Virus record (IMG/VR): IMGVR_UViG_3300042115_000060
Location: 1 to 20,036 of that record
DNA: 20,036 nucleotides
Origin: a virus
Reading direction: 5' to 3' (one strand)
Shown here: in pieces, positions 13,343-20,036 of the stretch
How the letters are laid out: each line of letters begins with the position of its first letter
How positions within the stretch are numbered: the first letter of the stretch is position 1
Translations under genes and position numbers: made by a program
The notes under the pieces: generated by a model
What the model was told of the DNA's origin: nothing
Databases searched by the model: none
Seen by the model: only the letters and a program-made list of their open reading frames with translations

Positions 13343-13587
13343 GTGGCCTGTCTGTCGGCGAGTGGTTCTTCCTCGCGCTCGGTACCGCAGGGTTCGCGCG
13401 TTTCGGCTGGTGTCTGGTCTGGCTGATCGGCACGGAGGCTCCGATGCCCGCCCCGGTGGAGCGCGCTCTGGACGCGGTCGTCGGGTTCGTGTTCGCCGCT
13501 GCTGCGGCTGTTCGCAGGCAGGCCCTCACCGCTGCCGCGCTCCTTGCTCTTCTCCTCCCCACCAGCCCGGAAGGGGCCCGGTCATGA
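13339..13587 (+). CDS. 82-aa membrane protein
   Basis: ATGA coupling gives MSGLSVGEWFFLALGTAG. Hydrophobic segments occur at about residues 8-30 and 43-57, with a third near 62-75 (LTAAALLALLL), separated by short charged loops, so it should sit in the cell membrane. No functional motif is seen. A second small membrane protein occurs in the same operon at 15099; superinfection exclusion or membrane tethering of early complexes are possible roles, both speculative. Confidence 0.75.
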   Translation: MSGLSVGEWFFLALGTAGFARFGWCLVWLIGTEAPMPAPVERALDAVVGFVFAAAAAVRRQALTAAALLALLLPTSPEGARS

Positions 13588-14018
13588 GTCATTCCAGCAA
13601 GCCGCCGTTGTCGTTCGAGACGGGCGCCAACCATCTGCACGGCGTCCTGCGCGTCGACCAGATCCGCACCGACACCTTCACCCAGCTTGTGCAGCACTGG
13701 GGTGACCCGCAGTCCCGTGACGACGTCATCGACGCCCTCGACGAGCTGGCCGCCATCGTCTGCGGCGTGGCCCGTGAGGGCGAGTTGGACGCGGCGGTGG
13801 AGCAGGTTGAGGACGTGGCGGGGATGGATACCGCGCACGTCGAGGTGGATGCGTTCGACGTTCGCCGCCTCCTCGCCGAACTCACGGCGGTCGAGCGGGT
13901 CACCAGCCGGTTCCGGAAGGGCGCGTCGGAGATCAAGCATCCGGTGATGCGGGCGACCCGCCAGCACTTCGCCGTGAACCCGCTGCCCGAGCAGCGCCAG
14001 ATCGGCGGTGCGGCATGA
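13584..14018 (+). CDS. 144-aa unknown early protein
   Basis: ATGA coupling defines the start. The protein is mainly helical and acidic at first (DDVIDALDELAAIVCGVARE, LDAAVEQVEDVAGMD) and then basic (VTSRFRKGASEIKHPVMRAT), ending in PLPEQRQIGGAA. No cysteine cluster or enzyme motif is evident. It might be a DNA-associated or adaptor protein, but the sequence does not say. Confidence 0.75.
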   Translation: MSHSSKPPLSFETGANHLHGVLRVDQIRTDTFTQLVQHWGDPQSRDDVIDALDELAAIVCGVAREGELDAAVEQVEDVAGMDTAHVEVDAFDVRRLLAELTAVERVTSRFRKGASEIKHPVMRATRQHFAVNPLPEQRQIGGAA

Positions 14019-14626
14019 GCGAGTACCCCGAGATCGCGGCTCGCTTCGCCCGTCACGCGATGACCGTGTTGCACGAGGACGGGCTGTACCGGCACCTGCG
14101 GTTCGAGGGCGACGCGGAGTCTCCGCTCGGCCGCTACCCGAGCTACCCGTTCGAGCTGATCACGTGGCCGTACAACCTCGTCGTCAAGGCCGGGTGGGTC
14201 TTCCACTTCGACATCGACGCCACCCCGGACATGTTCGTCCTGTTCCGGAAGACCGCGCTGACCGGGCAGATCAACCCCGGTTACTGGTCGGAGAAGGTCC
14301 GCGCCGGGCGCGACGAGGTCGACGGCTTCGACCTGGAGCTGTTCGAGCAGCAGGTCAAGCGGTACGTCGTCCACTCCATCCGTGAGGGCGACGCCCCGCG
14401 CGGCATTGGTGCTGAGGTCACCCGCGAGATCTTCGAGCTCGGTGACATCAGCCATGAGGCGGGCGCCCGTGAGGCGCTGTCGGACTTCCGCTACGAGGGC
14501 TGGGACTTCGGTGACCTGCCGGAGTGGGACTTCACCGACTACACGCCGGGCTTCCTGCACTGCTGCTACGCGATCCGCCAGGGCATCGACGTGTGGGACG
14601 CCGCCCGGAAGGCGGTGGCGGCATGA
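14015..14626 (+). CDS. 203-aa unknown early protein
   Basis: ATGA coupling gives MSEYPEIAARFARHAMTVLH. The protein is rich in aromatic and acidic residues: RYPSYPFELITWPYNLVVKA, VFHFDIDATPDMFVLFRK, YEGWDFGDLPEWDFTDYTPG, then a helical end with CCYAIRQGIDVWDAARKA. I see no standard catalytic motif. It is globular and cytoplasmic. In related phages early genes of this size include recombination directionality factors, but nothing here identifies it as one. Confidence 0.75.
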   Translation: MSEYPEIAARFARHAMTVLHEDGLYRHLRFEGDAESPLGRYPSYPFELITWPYNLVVKAGWVFHFDIDATPDMFVLFRKTALTGQINPGYWSEKVRAGRDEVDGFDLELFEQQVKRYVVHSIREGDAPRGIGAEVTREIFELGDISHEAGAREALSDFRYEGWDFGDLPEWDFTDYTPGFLHCCYAIRQGIDVWDAARKAVAA

Positions 14627-15102
14627 ACGCCCGCGAAGTCCTCGAAGGGATGATCCGCATCGAGCGGGGCGACATGACCGTCCACTCGCCGGTGGAGGTC
14701 CAGGCTCGTCTCGACGCCTACCGCGCCGAGGTTCTCGCCGAGGCCGACCTGCTGCCCAAGGCGCACGTCGTGGCCTGGCTGACGAAGAAGGCCCGCGAGG
14801 ACACGCCGGTGTGGCAGCTCGCGTCGAAGGTCGATCGGGGCGCGGTCCGCCCGGACAACCTGCGGATGCTGCCCGCCACGTTCTTCGAGGCTGGCCACAC
14901 CTACACCGATGGCACGGGCTACAGCGCGCCTGAGGTCACCACCGTGTTCCGTGTCGAGCACGTCACTCGCCATCCCGACCGGGGCCACCTTCGCGCCATC
15001 GGCTGGTCCCGCTCGGGTGAGCCTGGCGCGAGCTGGCACGGCGACTTCCGGGACGAGGGCGAGTTCGACGGCTGGACCGACGTCACCGAGTCCGCCGAGT
15101 GA
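14623..15102 (+). CDS. 159-aa unknown early protein
   Basis: Starts at an ATG overlapping the previous stop. The N-terminal half is helical (REVLEGMIRIERGDMTVHSP, EVQARLDAYRAEVLAEADLL, AWLTKKARED). The C-terminal half, from about residue 75, is a beta-type domain with THP-like turns (LPATFFEAGHTYTDGTGYSA, TVFRVEHVTRHPDRGHLRAI, GWSRSGEPGASWHGDF). No known family is named. Its stop overlaps the GTG of the 57-aa membrane gene. Confidence 0.75.
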   Translation: MNAREVLEGMIRIERGDMTVHSPVEVQARLDAYRAEVLAEADLLPKAHVVAWLTKKAREDTPVWQLASKVDRGAVRPDNLRMLPATFFEAGHTYTDGTGYSAPEVTTVFRVEHVTRHPDRGHLRAIGWSRSGEPGASWHGDFRDEGEFDGWTDVTESAE

Positions 15103-15272
15103 CCGCCCGCCGGGTTTGGGCCGCCGCGCATTGGGCGGCCGTCACCCTCATCGCCCTCTGCGCCACCGAGGCAACCCCGGTCGACGGCTGGCATGCCAGC
15201 ACGGTCACCGCTGTCGGAGTCGGCCTCATCGGATACGCCACCGCACCACACCCGAACGGAGCCCAACGATGA
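15099..15272 (+). CDS. 57-aa two-segment membrane protein
   Basis: A small gene with a GTG start inside the previous stop (GTGA) and an end overlapping the next ATG (ATGA). Residues 6-22 (VWAAAHWAAVTLIALCA) and 34-49 (STVTAVGVGLIGYATA) are hydrophobic, separated by a short polar loop, so it is a likely helical hairpin in the membrane. It fills what would otherwise be an unexplained 166-bp gap in a tightly packed operon, which supports it strongly despite its length. Function unknown. Confidence 0.75.
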   Translation: MTARRVWAAAHWAAVTLIALCATEATPVDGWHASTVTAVGVGLIGYATAPHPNGAQR

Positions 15273-15532
15273 CGACCGTCACGTCCGCCGGCCCCACCGG
15301 GCGCCTCGCCTACCTCCTCGACGCCATCCGCGTACAAGGCGGGCGCTGGACCACCAGCAAGGCATTCAACGCCTACCGCAGCCTGCCGCAACTCGCCGCA
15401 CTGGGGCCGGGCCAGATCCGCATCGTCGCCCGCGGTGACCTCCGCGACCTCGCCGCGTGGGGCTGGCTCACCGCCCACGACGACACCGGCCGCCGCGAGT
15501 ACACCCTCAACACCCGAAAGGACCACCAGTGA
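15269..15532 (+). CDS. 87-aa winged-helix-like protein
   Basis: ATGA coupling gives MTTVTSAGPTGRLAYLLDAI. The order helix (LAYLLDAIRVQGG), helix (WTTSKAFNAYRSL), helix (GQIRIVARGDLRDLAAWG) and a final beta hairpin (WLTAHDDTGRREYTLN) resembles a small winged helix. Such proteins bind DNA or mediate replication or recombination contacts. The fold is judged by eye only. It is coupled to the Rad52-like gene, so a helper role in recombination or its regulation is plausible. Confidence 0.7.
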   Translation: MTTVTSAGPTGRLAYLLDAIRVQGGRWTTSKAFNAYRSLPQLAALGPGQIRIVARGDLRDLAAWGWLTAHDDTGRREYTLNTRKDHQ

Positions 15533-16311
15533 CCCGCCTGACCGAACAGCAGGTTGGCTTCCTGCTGCAGCCCATCGCCAGCAACCGCGTCCGCAACCTG
15601 CGGGGCATGTCCCACCTCGAAGCGTGGGACGTCCGCCGCCAACTGATCCGCATCTTCGGCTTCGAGGGGTTCACTGTCGAAACCCTCTCCCTGGAACTCG
15701 TCGCCGAGCGGGAGACGAAGCAAGGCGACCGGTCCCGATGGACGATCGTCTACCGGGCCCAGGTCAGGCTCACGATCAAGACCGTCGACGGCACACCGAT
15801 CGCTGTCTTCGAGGACGCTGCAGCCGGTGACGCGGTCAACCAGCCGTCGATCGGAGACGCGCACGACCTCGCCATGAAGACCGCCCTGTCGCAGGCACTC
15901 AAGCGGTGCGCGGTCAACCTCGGCGACCAGTTCGGGCTGTCGCTCTACAACGACGGCTCACAAAACGCGGTAGTCATGCGGTCACTGGCGTACATGGGCG
16001 AGCCCGTGAAGGAGTCGGAGGACGCCCCGGTGCAGCCGGAGCCGACCCCGCAGACGCCGACGGTCGTACCCAATCCGACCGACCAGGACCGCGACCCCAA
16101 CCCCGCCGCCGAGCCGACGACGCCGACCGAGCAGGGCAACACGGAGTGGCAGGCCGCCCTCGACGAGATGCGGCAGATGGCCGCCGCCATCAACTTCGCC
16201 GACGGTCTCCCCGGTCAGTTCGTCGCCACCTTCGGCCACCCCATCGAGCAGGGCACCGCCGACGAGTTCCGCGAGGCCACCGCGCTCATGCGCGGCACCG
16301 CCGCCGCCTAA
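15529..16311 (+). CDS. Rad52-like single-strand annealing protein
   Basis: A 260-aa protein starting at GTG 15529 (GTGA overlap). Residues 1-140 match the Rad52/Rad22 annealing core: RGMSHLEAWDVRRQLIRIFG, then a beta sheet (TVETLSLELVAERE, RSRWTIVYRAQVRLTIKTVD), then the hallmark helix SIGDAHDLAMKTALSQALKR with CAVNLGDQFG at about 107-137. A Pro/Thr-rich linker (about 164-203) leads to a helical C-terminus that may bind a partner. Rad52-type proteins form rings that anneal complementary single strands during phage recombination and replication. The coupled winged-helix protein upstream and the nearby DEDDh exonuclease and RuvC-like protein complete a recombination module. Confidence 0.85.
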   Translation: MTRLTEQQVGFLLQPIASNRVRNLRGMSHLEAWDVRRQLIRIFGFEGFTVETLSLELVAERETKQGDRSRWTIVYRAQVRLTIKTVDGTPIAVFEDAAAGDAVNQPSIGDAHDLAMKTALSQALKRCAVNLGDQFGLSLYNDGSQNAVVMRSLAYMGEPVKESEDAPVQPEPTPQTPTVVPNPTDQDRDPNPAAEPTTPTEQGNTEWQAALDEMRQMAAAINFADGLPGQFVATFGHPIEQGTADEFREATALMRGTAAA

Positions 16312-16329
16312 CCCAGCCGCACACCAAAA

Positions 16330-16358
16330 GGGGCGCCCCGCGGCTATCGGGGCGCCCC
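16330..16358 (+). terminator. Strong stem-loop inside the early operon
   Basis: Perfect 11-bp arms GGGGCGCCCCG and CGGGGCGCCCC enclose CGGCTAT in the 64-bp gap after the Rad52-like gene. No T-run follows. It may be a partial terminator or a processing/stabilising element that sets different levels for genes before and after it. Confidence 0.6.
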
Positions 16359-16375
16359 GCCCACCAGGAGACCAC

Positions 16376-16903
16376 ATGAACGTGAAGGAAGCAGCGGCCA
16401 GGGCCGCTGTCCTCGACACCCTCCACAAGGCCATCGGCGACGAGCTGAAGGCCGCCAAGCGCGACCTGGAGGACGGGCTGCGGGCCGCGAAGGCAGAGAC
16501 CGGAACCCAGAAGGTCGCCATCAGCCTCGACGAGCAGCAGGACATCGGCACCGCCAGCCTCGTCCAGCCGGCCGCCGCGGCCGTCGTCGCCGACGTCGAG
16601 AAGTTCAAGGCGTGGGTGATGGACCACTACGCGAGCGAGATCGAGCGGAAGTTCGTCACCGAGGTCCGTGCCTCGTTCACCGCCCGTCTGCTGAAGGAGA
16701 TGACCGCCGCCGGGGTGGCGCAGTGGGCCGACCCGGAGACGGGCGAGATCCACGATGTGCCGGGTGTGGAGATGCAGGGCCGGGCGGCGTACACGCGGCT
16801 GACGGTGCCGACTGCGGGCAAGCAGGCGATCGGGCAGGCGTGGCAGTCGGGCGCGCTCTCGCATCTGGTGCTTCCGCAGCTCACCGCCGGAGGTGCCGAG
16901 TGA
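16376..16903 (+). CDS. 175-aa unknown protein of the recombination module
   Basis: The ATG follows AGGAG by about 7 bases, and unlike its neighbours the gene is not coupled to the one before. Residues 1-50 are a charged helix (EAAARAAVLDTLHKAIGDEL, then AAKRDLEDGLRAAKAE); then QQDIGTASLVQP and a second helical stretch (VEKFKAWVMDHYASEIERKF). WADPETGEIHDVPGVEM and QGRAAYTRLTVP form a beta part. I do not recognise the family; a nuclease-inhibitor or DNA-end protection protein would fit the position, but this is only inference. Confidence 0.75.
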   Translation: MNVKEAAARAAVLDTLHKAIGDELKAAKRDLEDGLRAAKAETGTQKVAISLDEQQDIGTASLVQPAAAAVVADVEKFKAWVMDHYASEIERKFVTEVRASFTARLLKEMTAAGVAQWADPETGEIHDVPGVEMQGRAAYTRLTVPTAGKQAIGQAWQSGALSHLVLPQLTAGGAE

Positions 16904-17649
16904 CCGCCCTCGTGCAGCCCGACCTCGCCGGGCACGTCGAACTCCCCTGGCACCGCGGGCCACTCGCCTCGTACGACTGCGAGACGAGCGGCCTCAACAT
17001 CGGCGAGGACCGCATCGTCACAGCCGCCCTGATCCGACCCAACGGGGAGACCCGCCGCTGGTTCTCCGACGCTGACGGCGTCGAGATCCCCGAGGCCGCC
17101 AGCAACATCCACGGCTACACCACCGATGTCGTACGGGCCAAGGGGCACCCCGCAAAGCAGGTCGTCGAGGAGATCACCGACGCGCTCGCCGGAGAACTCT
17201 CAGCCGGCCGCGCGGCGCTGGTTGTGATGAACGCCCCGTTCGACCTGAGCCTGTTGGACGCGGAGTGCGCCCGGCATGGCGTGCCGACGATCGCTGAGCG
17301 GATCGGCGCCGTCGCACCGATCGTGGACCCCCTCGTTCTCGACCGGGCGGCGGACAAGTACCGGTCTGGTCGCCGGAATCTGGAGACGCTCGCCAAGCAC
17401 TACGGCGTGACGCTCACGGACGCGCACCAGGCGGACGCCGATGCCCAGGCCGCGCTCGCTGTGGCGCGGCGGATCGCGGAGGAGCACCCGAAGGTGCAGG
17501 TACCTGCGCGGGTGCTGCACGGCTGGCAGGTGCAGTGGCACGCGCGGTGGGCTGCGGACCGCGAGGCGTTCCTGGCACGGAAGGGCAAGACGGAGTCGGT
17601 CGACGGCACGTGGCCGATCCGCCCCGTCCCGGCGGGAGGTGCGGCATGA
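16900..17649 (+). CDS. DnaQ-like DEDDh 3'-5' exonuclease
   Basis: A 249-aa protein from GTG 16900 (GTGA overlap). Motif I is D26/E28 in SYDCETSGL, motif II NAPFD with D115, and motif III H176xxxxD181 in AHQADADAQ. These are the four acidic residues and histidine of DEDDh nucleases that bind two metal ions and remove nucleotides from 3' ends. The C-terminal 50 residues (VQVPARVLHGWQVQWHARWA and on) resemble a short helical extension common in phage versions. It probably provides single-strand trimming for the Rad52-like protein, or proofreading for a polymerase encoded beyond the window. Confidence 0.88.
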   Translation: MTALVQPDLAGHVELPWHRGPLASYDCETSGLNIGEDRIVTAALIRPNGETRRWFSDADGVEIPEAASNIHGYTTDVVRAKGHPAKQVVEEITDALAGELSAGRAALVVMNAPFDLSLLDAECARHGVPTIAERIGAVAPIVDPLVLDRAADKYRSGRRNLETLAKHYGVTLTDAHQADADAQAALAVARRIAEEHPKVQVPARVLHGWQVQWHARWAADREAFLARKGKTESVDGTWPIRPVPAGGAA

Positions 17650-18206
17650 GGTTCCCGTTCGTTCCCCGCGCCTGGCACAACGCCGCTATCGCCCGACTCA
17701 CCGCCGAACGCAACCAGCTCGCCAAGGACCTCGCCGCGGCCGAGAAGGACCTCGCCGCGACTGAGGCGGAGTTGGTCGGCGTCTCGGAGAAGTACACCGA
17801 CACCGCCATCGTCAACGACTGCCTCACCGACGATCTCAGTAAGGCCCGCGCCCGGCTCGCCGAGTACGGCAGCCGCCGCACCACCGCGGAGGTTCTCGAA
17901 GAGCACGACGTCCACCGCAAGGCGCTCGCTGACGCGCTCGGCCCCCAGAAGTACCACCTGAACTGGGACCAGCTGATCGACGAGGTCACCCGTCTCAACA
18001 AGGCGGCGCACGCCTGGAAGGCCGACTACGAGGCCGAGAAGAAGCGGGCCGACCACCTGGAGACGGACAGCGAGACCGGGCGCCTGAAGCGCCGTGTGGC
18101 CCATCTGCAACGGCAGCTTGACGACGCCGTCGGCCTGCCGCCCGGCCGGATCGAGGACAGCAGCCGTTGGCAGCCCGGCTACAAGACCCCGGAGAAGGCG
18201 TCATGA
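17646..18206 (+). CDS. 186-aa coiled-coil protein
   Basis: ATGA coupling gives MRFPFVPRAWHNAAIARLTA. Long charged heptads run over about residues 10-75 (ERNQLAKDLAAAEKDLAATE and on) and 115-160 (LNKAAHAWKADYEAEKKRAD). A non-helical joint (HHR-like HDVHRKALADALGPQKYHLN) lies between them. A Pro/Gly C-terminus closes the protein. The shape suggests a dimeric rod or scaffold; there is no enzyme motif. It may organise replication or recombination proteins, but this is inference from context. Confidence 0.75.
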   Translation: MRFPFVPRAWHNAAIARLTAERNQLAKDLAAAEKDLAATEAELVGVSEKYTDTAIVNDCLTDDLSKARARLAEYGSRRTTAEVLEEHDVHRKALADALGPQKYHLNWDQLIDEVTRLNKAAHAWKADYEAEKKRADHLETDSETGRLKRRVAHLQRQLDDAVGLPPGRIEDSSRWQPGYKTPEKAS

Positions 18207-18484
18207 CCACCCTGCGCCGCTACCTGCGGCAAGTCATCGCTCCCAACGGCCGGCACCGCCCCCAGCCTGTGCTGCTGCCCGATGAGCCGATCCCCGCACC
18301 CGCCGAACCGGTCGTCGGTGCGGTCCTCTGCGAGGACGAGCTGGCACGGCTCCTCGACGAAGACGCCGCGGCACCGACGGAGTGCGCGCCGTGCCCGTGC
18401 TGCGACCGGATCACCGCGCACGCCATGAACCGCGACGGGACACGCCGCTGCTTTACCTGCGGCACCACTTCCAAGGGGGACTGA
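18203..18484 (+). CDS. 93-aa zinc-ribbon protein
   Basis: Starts at an ATG overlapping the previous stop. After a basic N-terminus (LRRYLRQVIAPNGRHRPQPV) and an acidic helix (CEDELARLLDEDAAAP), a C-terminal cysteine block, ECAPCPCCDRITAHAMNRDG then RRCFTCGTT, forms a likely four-cysteine zinc ribbon (CPCC and CFTC). Zinc ribbons of this sort bind nucleic acid or proteins in replication and transcription complexes. No named family is claimed. Confidence 0.75.
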   Translation: MTTLRRYLRQVIAPNGRHRPQPVLLPDEPIPAPAEPVVGAVLCEDELARLLDEDAAAPTECAPCPCCDRITAHAMNRDGTRRCFTCGTTSKGD

Positions 18485-18487
18485 ACC

Positions 18488-18889
18488 GTGGGCTACTACA
18501 CCCGCGTCACCGGAGAGATCACCATCCAGCCGCCGCTCACCTGGCAGGAGTTCAAGGACAGCCCGTTCCTGCCCGGCAGCCCGAACGACAACGGCAACTA
18601 CGACATCCGCCTGCGTGCCGACGAGGAGACCGTCGACACCGACGAAGGCCAGCTCGTCCGCAAGACCGCCAGCGTGGTGCTGCCCCGGTGGGACGACTCC
18701 TTCAAGGCGTACCACCTCGTCGAGCACGTACAGGCCGTGATCGACGCGTTCCCCGGCCACACGTTCACGGGCCGCCTGGAGTGCGAGGGCGAGGACAACG
18801 CCGACATGTGGCGGGTCGTCGTCCGTGATGGCCGCGCGGTGAAGGTTGAGCCGCGCATCGTCTGGCCGGACGAGGACGGTGCCCAGTGA
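18488..18889 (+). CDS. 133-aa conserved phage/Streptomyces protein (DUF6205-like)
   Basis: A GTG start at 18488 follows AAGGGG. The sequence MGYYTRVTGEITIQPPLTWQ and EFKDSPFLPG, with further beta strands (YDIRLRADEETVD, LVRKTASVVLPRWDDSFKAY) and an acidic end, resembles a group I remember as DUF6205 from Streptomyces; that name is from memory. The first residues look like a small alpha/beta fold found in proteins of unknown role. Its stop overlaps the GTG of the RuvC-like gene. Confidence 0.7.
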   Translation: MGYYTRVTGEITIQPPLTWQEFKDSPFLPGSPNDNGNYDIRLRADEETVDTDEGQLVRKTASVVLPRWDDSFKAYHLVEHVQAVIDAFPGHTFTGRLECEGEDNADMWRVVVRDGRAVKVEPRIVWPDEDGAQ

Positions 18890-19506
18890 CCGCCCCGACC
18901 CTGTTCACCGTCGAGGCTCCGGCCGTCCCCGTGGCGGCCGGTCCCCGGCCCCTCGTCATCGGCGTCGACGCGAGCCTCAACAGCCTCGGCATCGCCGGAG
19001 CCGACTGGGCCGACGCCATCCGCCACCCCGGCCTCACCGGCCACGCCCGAATCGACTACCTCCGCCGCGAAGTCGCCGACCGCACCAAGGCCGCCGACCT
19101 CGTCGTCATCGAGGACGTCGCCCGCGGAGCCAAGGGCTCAGCCGTCCACCAGCTCGCCGGACTCTGGTGGGTCCTCACCACAGAACTCCACCGCCGCGGC
19201 ATCCCCTTCGCCGTGGCCAACCCTCAGAGCCGCTACACCTACGCCACCGGCGTGGCCAACCCGGCCCGCGAGCACCCTCGCGACAAGCGGGCCCGGATCT
19301 GCAAGGGCATGGTCTGCTCGTTCGTCGTCGAGCAGCTGGGCATCTGGTGCGAGGGGCCTGGCAAGTACGACGCCGCGGACGCCGCGGTGTTCGCGGCGAT
19401 GGGCTTGGACTGGCTGGGCTATCCGCTGGTTGATCTGCCGAAGCAGCAGCGGCGTGCGCTGGACGGCGTGCACTGGCCCACGCAGACCGTGGCGGCGGCG
19501 TCATGA
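18886..19506 (+). CDS. RuvC-like Holliday-junction resolvase
   Basis: A 206-aa protein from GTG 18886 (GTGA overlap). Residues 22-90 start an RNase H-like fold: D28 in IGVDASLNSLGIAG and E76 in VVIEDVARG. D162 and D165 in YDAADAAVFAAMGL supply the other acids, matching the D-E-D-D set of RuvC enzymes. A conserved basic stretch (HPRDKRARICKGM) and the Gly/Tyr-rich PQSRYTYATG follow usual RuvC order. Such enzymes resolve branched DNA before packaging. Length (about 160-210 aa) is normal for phage forms. Confidence 0.85.
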   Translation: MTAPTLFTVEAPAVPVAAGPRPLVIGVDASLNSLGIAGADWADAIRHPGLTGHARIDYLRREVADRTKAADLVVIEDVARGAKGSAVHQLAGLWWVLTTELHRRGIPFAVANPQSRYTYATGVANPAREHPRDKRARICKGMVCSFVVEQLGIWCEGPGKYDAADAAVFAAMGLDWLGYPLVDLPKQQRRALDGVHWPTQTVAAAS

Positions 19507-19790
19507 CTGTGCCGCAGATCTACACCGTGATCGTCCTCGCCGCCCTCGGCGCCACCGTCTGCGCCTGGCAGGTCTACCGCGCCCTCCGCGAACCGTCGGA
19601 ACGGGACCGCATCATCCGCGAGGCCCGCGCCCGGACCGGCCTCCCGCCCGCCGCACCCGACAACGTCCCCGGCGTCAACGGCGCCGACCTCGACGAGTGC
19701 GAACTCATCTGGGCCACACCCAACACCGCCGGCCTCGACCGACTCCGCCAAGCCCTACGCGACGAGCAGCAGAACGGAGGAACCGACTGA
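19503..19790 (+). CDS. 95-aa protein with N-terminal membrane segment
   Basis: ATGA coupling gives MTVPQIYTVIVLAALGATVC with one hydrophobic segment (about 5-23), followed by a charged helix (YRALREPSERDRIIREARAR) and an acidic tail (GADLDECELIWATPN, then DRLRQALRDEQ). It should be anchored in the membrane with its tail in the cytoplasm. No function is recognised. Its stop (TGATG) overlaps the methyltransferase start. Confidence 0.7.
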   Translation: MTVPQIYTVIVLAALGATVCAWQVYRALREPSERDRIIREARARTGLPPAAPDNVPGVNGADLDECELIWATPNTAGLDRLRQALRDEQQNGGTD

Positions 19791-20036
19791 TGCTGTTCAA
19801 CCGCCGCACCCTCGCCGCGGACTCCACCGACGGCTTCGCCGGCGCCGGAGGATCCTCCACCGGCATCCGCCAAGCCGGAGGCACCGTCCGCACCGCACTC
19901 AACCACTGGCGCCTCGCCGTCGACGTCCACAACGCCAACCACCCCGACACCGACCACGACTGCGCCGACATCTCCCAGGTCGACCCGCGCCGCTACCCGA
20001 CGACGACGTTCGCGTGGTTCTCCCCGTCCTGCACCA
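19790..20036 (+). CDS. C5-cytosine DNA methyltransferase (5' part)
   Basis: The ATG at 19790 follows GGAGG by about 8 bases and the frame runs off the window. The first 82 residues contain motif I (DGFAGAGGSSTGIRQAGG), which binds S-adenosylmethionine. Next comes the acidic motif III region (CADISQVDPRR), and the start of motif IV, FSPSC, with the catalytic cysteine in a P-S-C variant of the usual P-C. Phage enzymes of this family methylate cytosine, often to avoid host restriction. The target-recognition part lies outside the window. Confidence 0.85.
   Translation, partial: MLFNRRTLAADSTDGFAGAGGSSTGIRQAGGTVRTALNHWRLAVDVHNANHPDTDHDCADISQVDPRRYPTTTFAWFSPSCT

Noticed and set aside
1-20036. tRNA genes, CRISPR arrays and insertion sequences
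   Set aside because: No cloverleaf, regularly spaced repeat array or transposase was found by eye.

Overview
The window is high-GC (Streptomyces-like) DNA from a temperate tailed actinobacteriophage. Support comes from a serine integrase, a lysis cassette, a divergent repressor/Cro-like switch, and a long early operon whose genes overlap by ATGA or GTGA. The order (tail fibre, endolysin, holin, then integrase and immunity, then early recombination genes) resembles R4/Lika/Joe-type Streptomyces siphophages; that placement is from memory and was not searched. Phage genes lie on both sides of int, and a candidate attP beside it looks intact. The DNA therefore more likely represents a free (virion or excised) phage genome than an integrated prophage.

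Layout. (1) 1-875, minus strand: a translationally coupled cassette (248-aa unknown protein, an unlisted 35-aa hydrophobic peptide, and the start of a third gene) running against the late operon, separated from it by a control region with a palindrome at 976-992. (2) 1046-4861, plus strand: end of the late operon with a tail-fibre-like protein, a small virion-type protein, an amidase endolysin, a holin-like protein, a coiled-coil membrane protein and a membrane-anchored collagen-like protein. It ends in two stem-loops. (3) 5146-8025: accessory/lysogeny genes in both orientations. These include an XRE-HTH regulator with a long helical C-terminal region, three coupled Cys/His mini-proteins divergent from it, and a 78-aa XRE protein. 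(4) 8277-9981: integrase with an unusual CxxC-rich insertion, its terminator, and a 56-bp attP-like inverted repeat abutting a second terminator. (5) 10006-11395: the switch, with an 83-aa protein and the XRE repressor leftwards and a Cro-like HTH protein rightwards. Repeated GTCTACG boxes overlap the predicted promoters. (6) 11392-20036, plus strand: the early operon, with many small unknown proteins plus a Rad52-like annealing protein, a DEDDh exonuclease, a RuvC-like resolvase and the start of a C5-cytosine methyltransferase.

How the parts work together (inference). The repressor at 10843 probably binds the GTCTACG boxes, shuts off the rightward early promoter near 11027-11055 and controls its own. 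When repression is lifted, the early operon would supply recombination and DNA-modification functions. The late operon would complete the virion and lyse the cell. Integrase acting at attP would separate int from the repressor block on integration.
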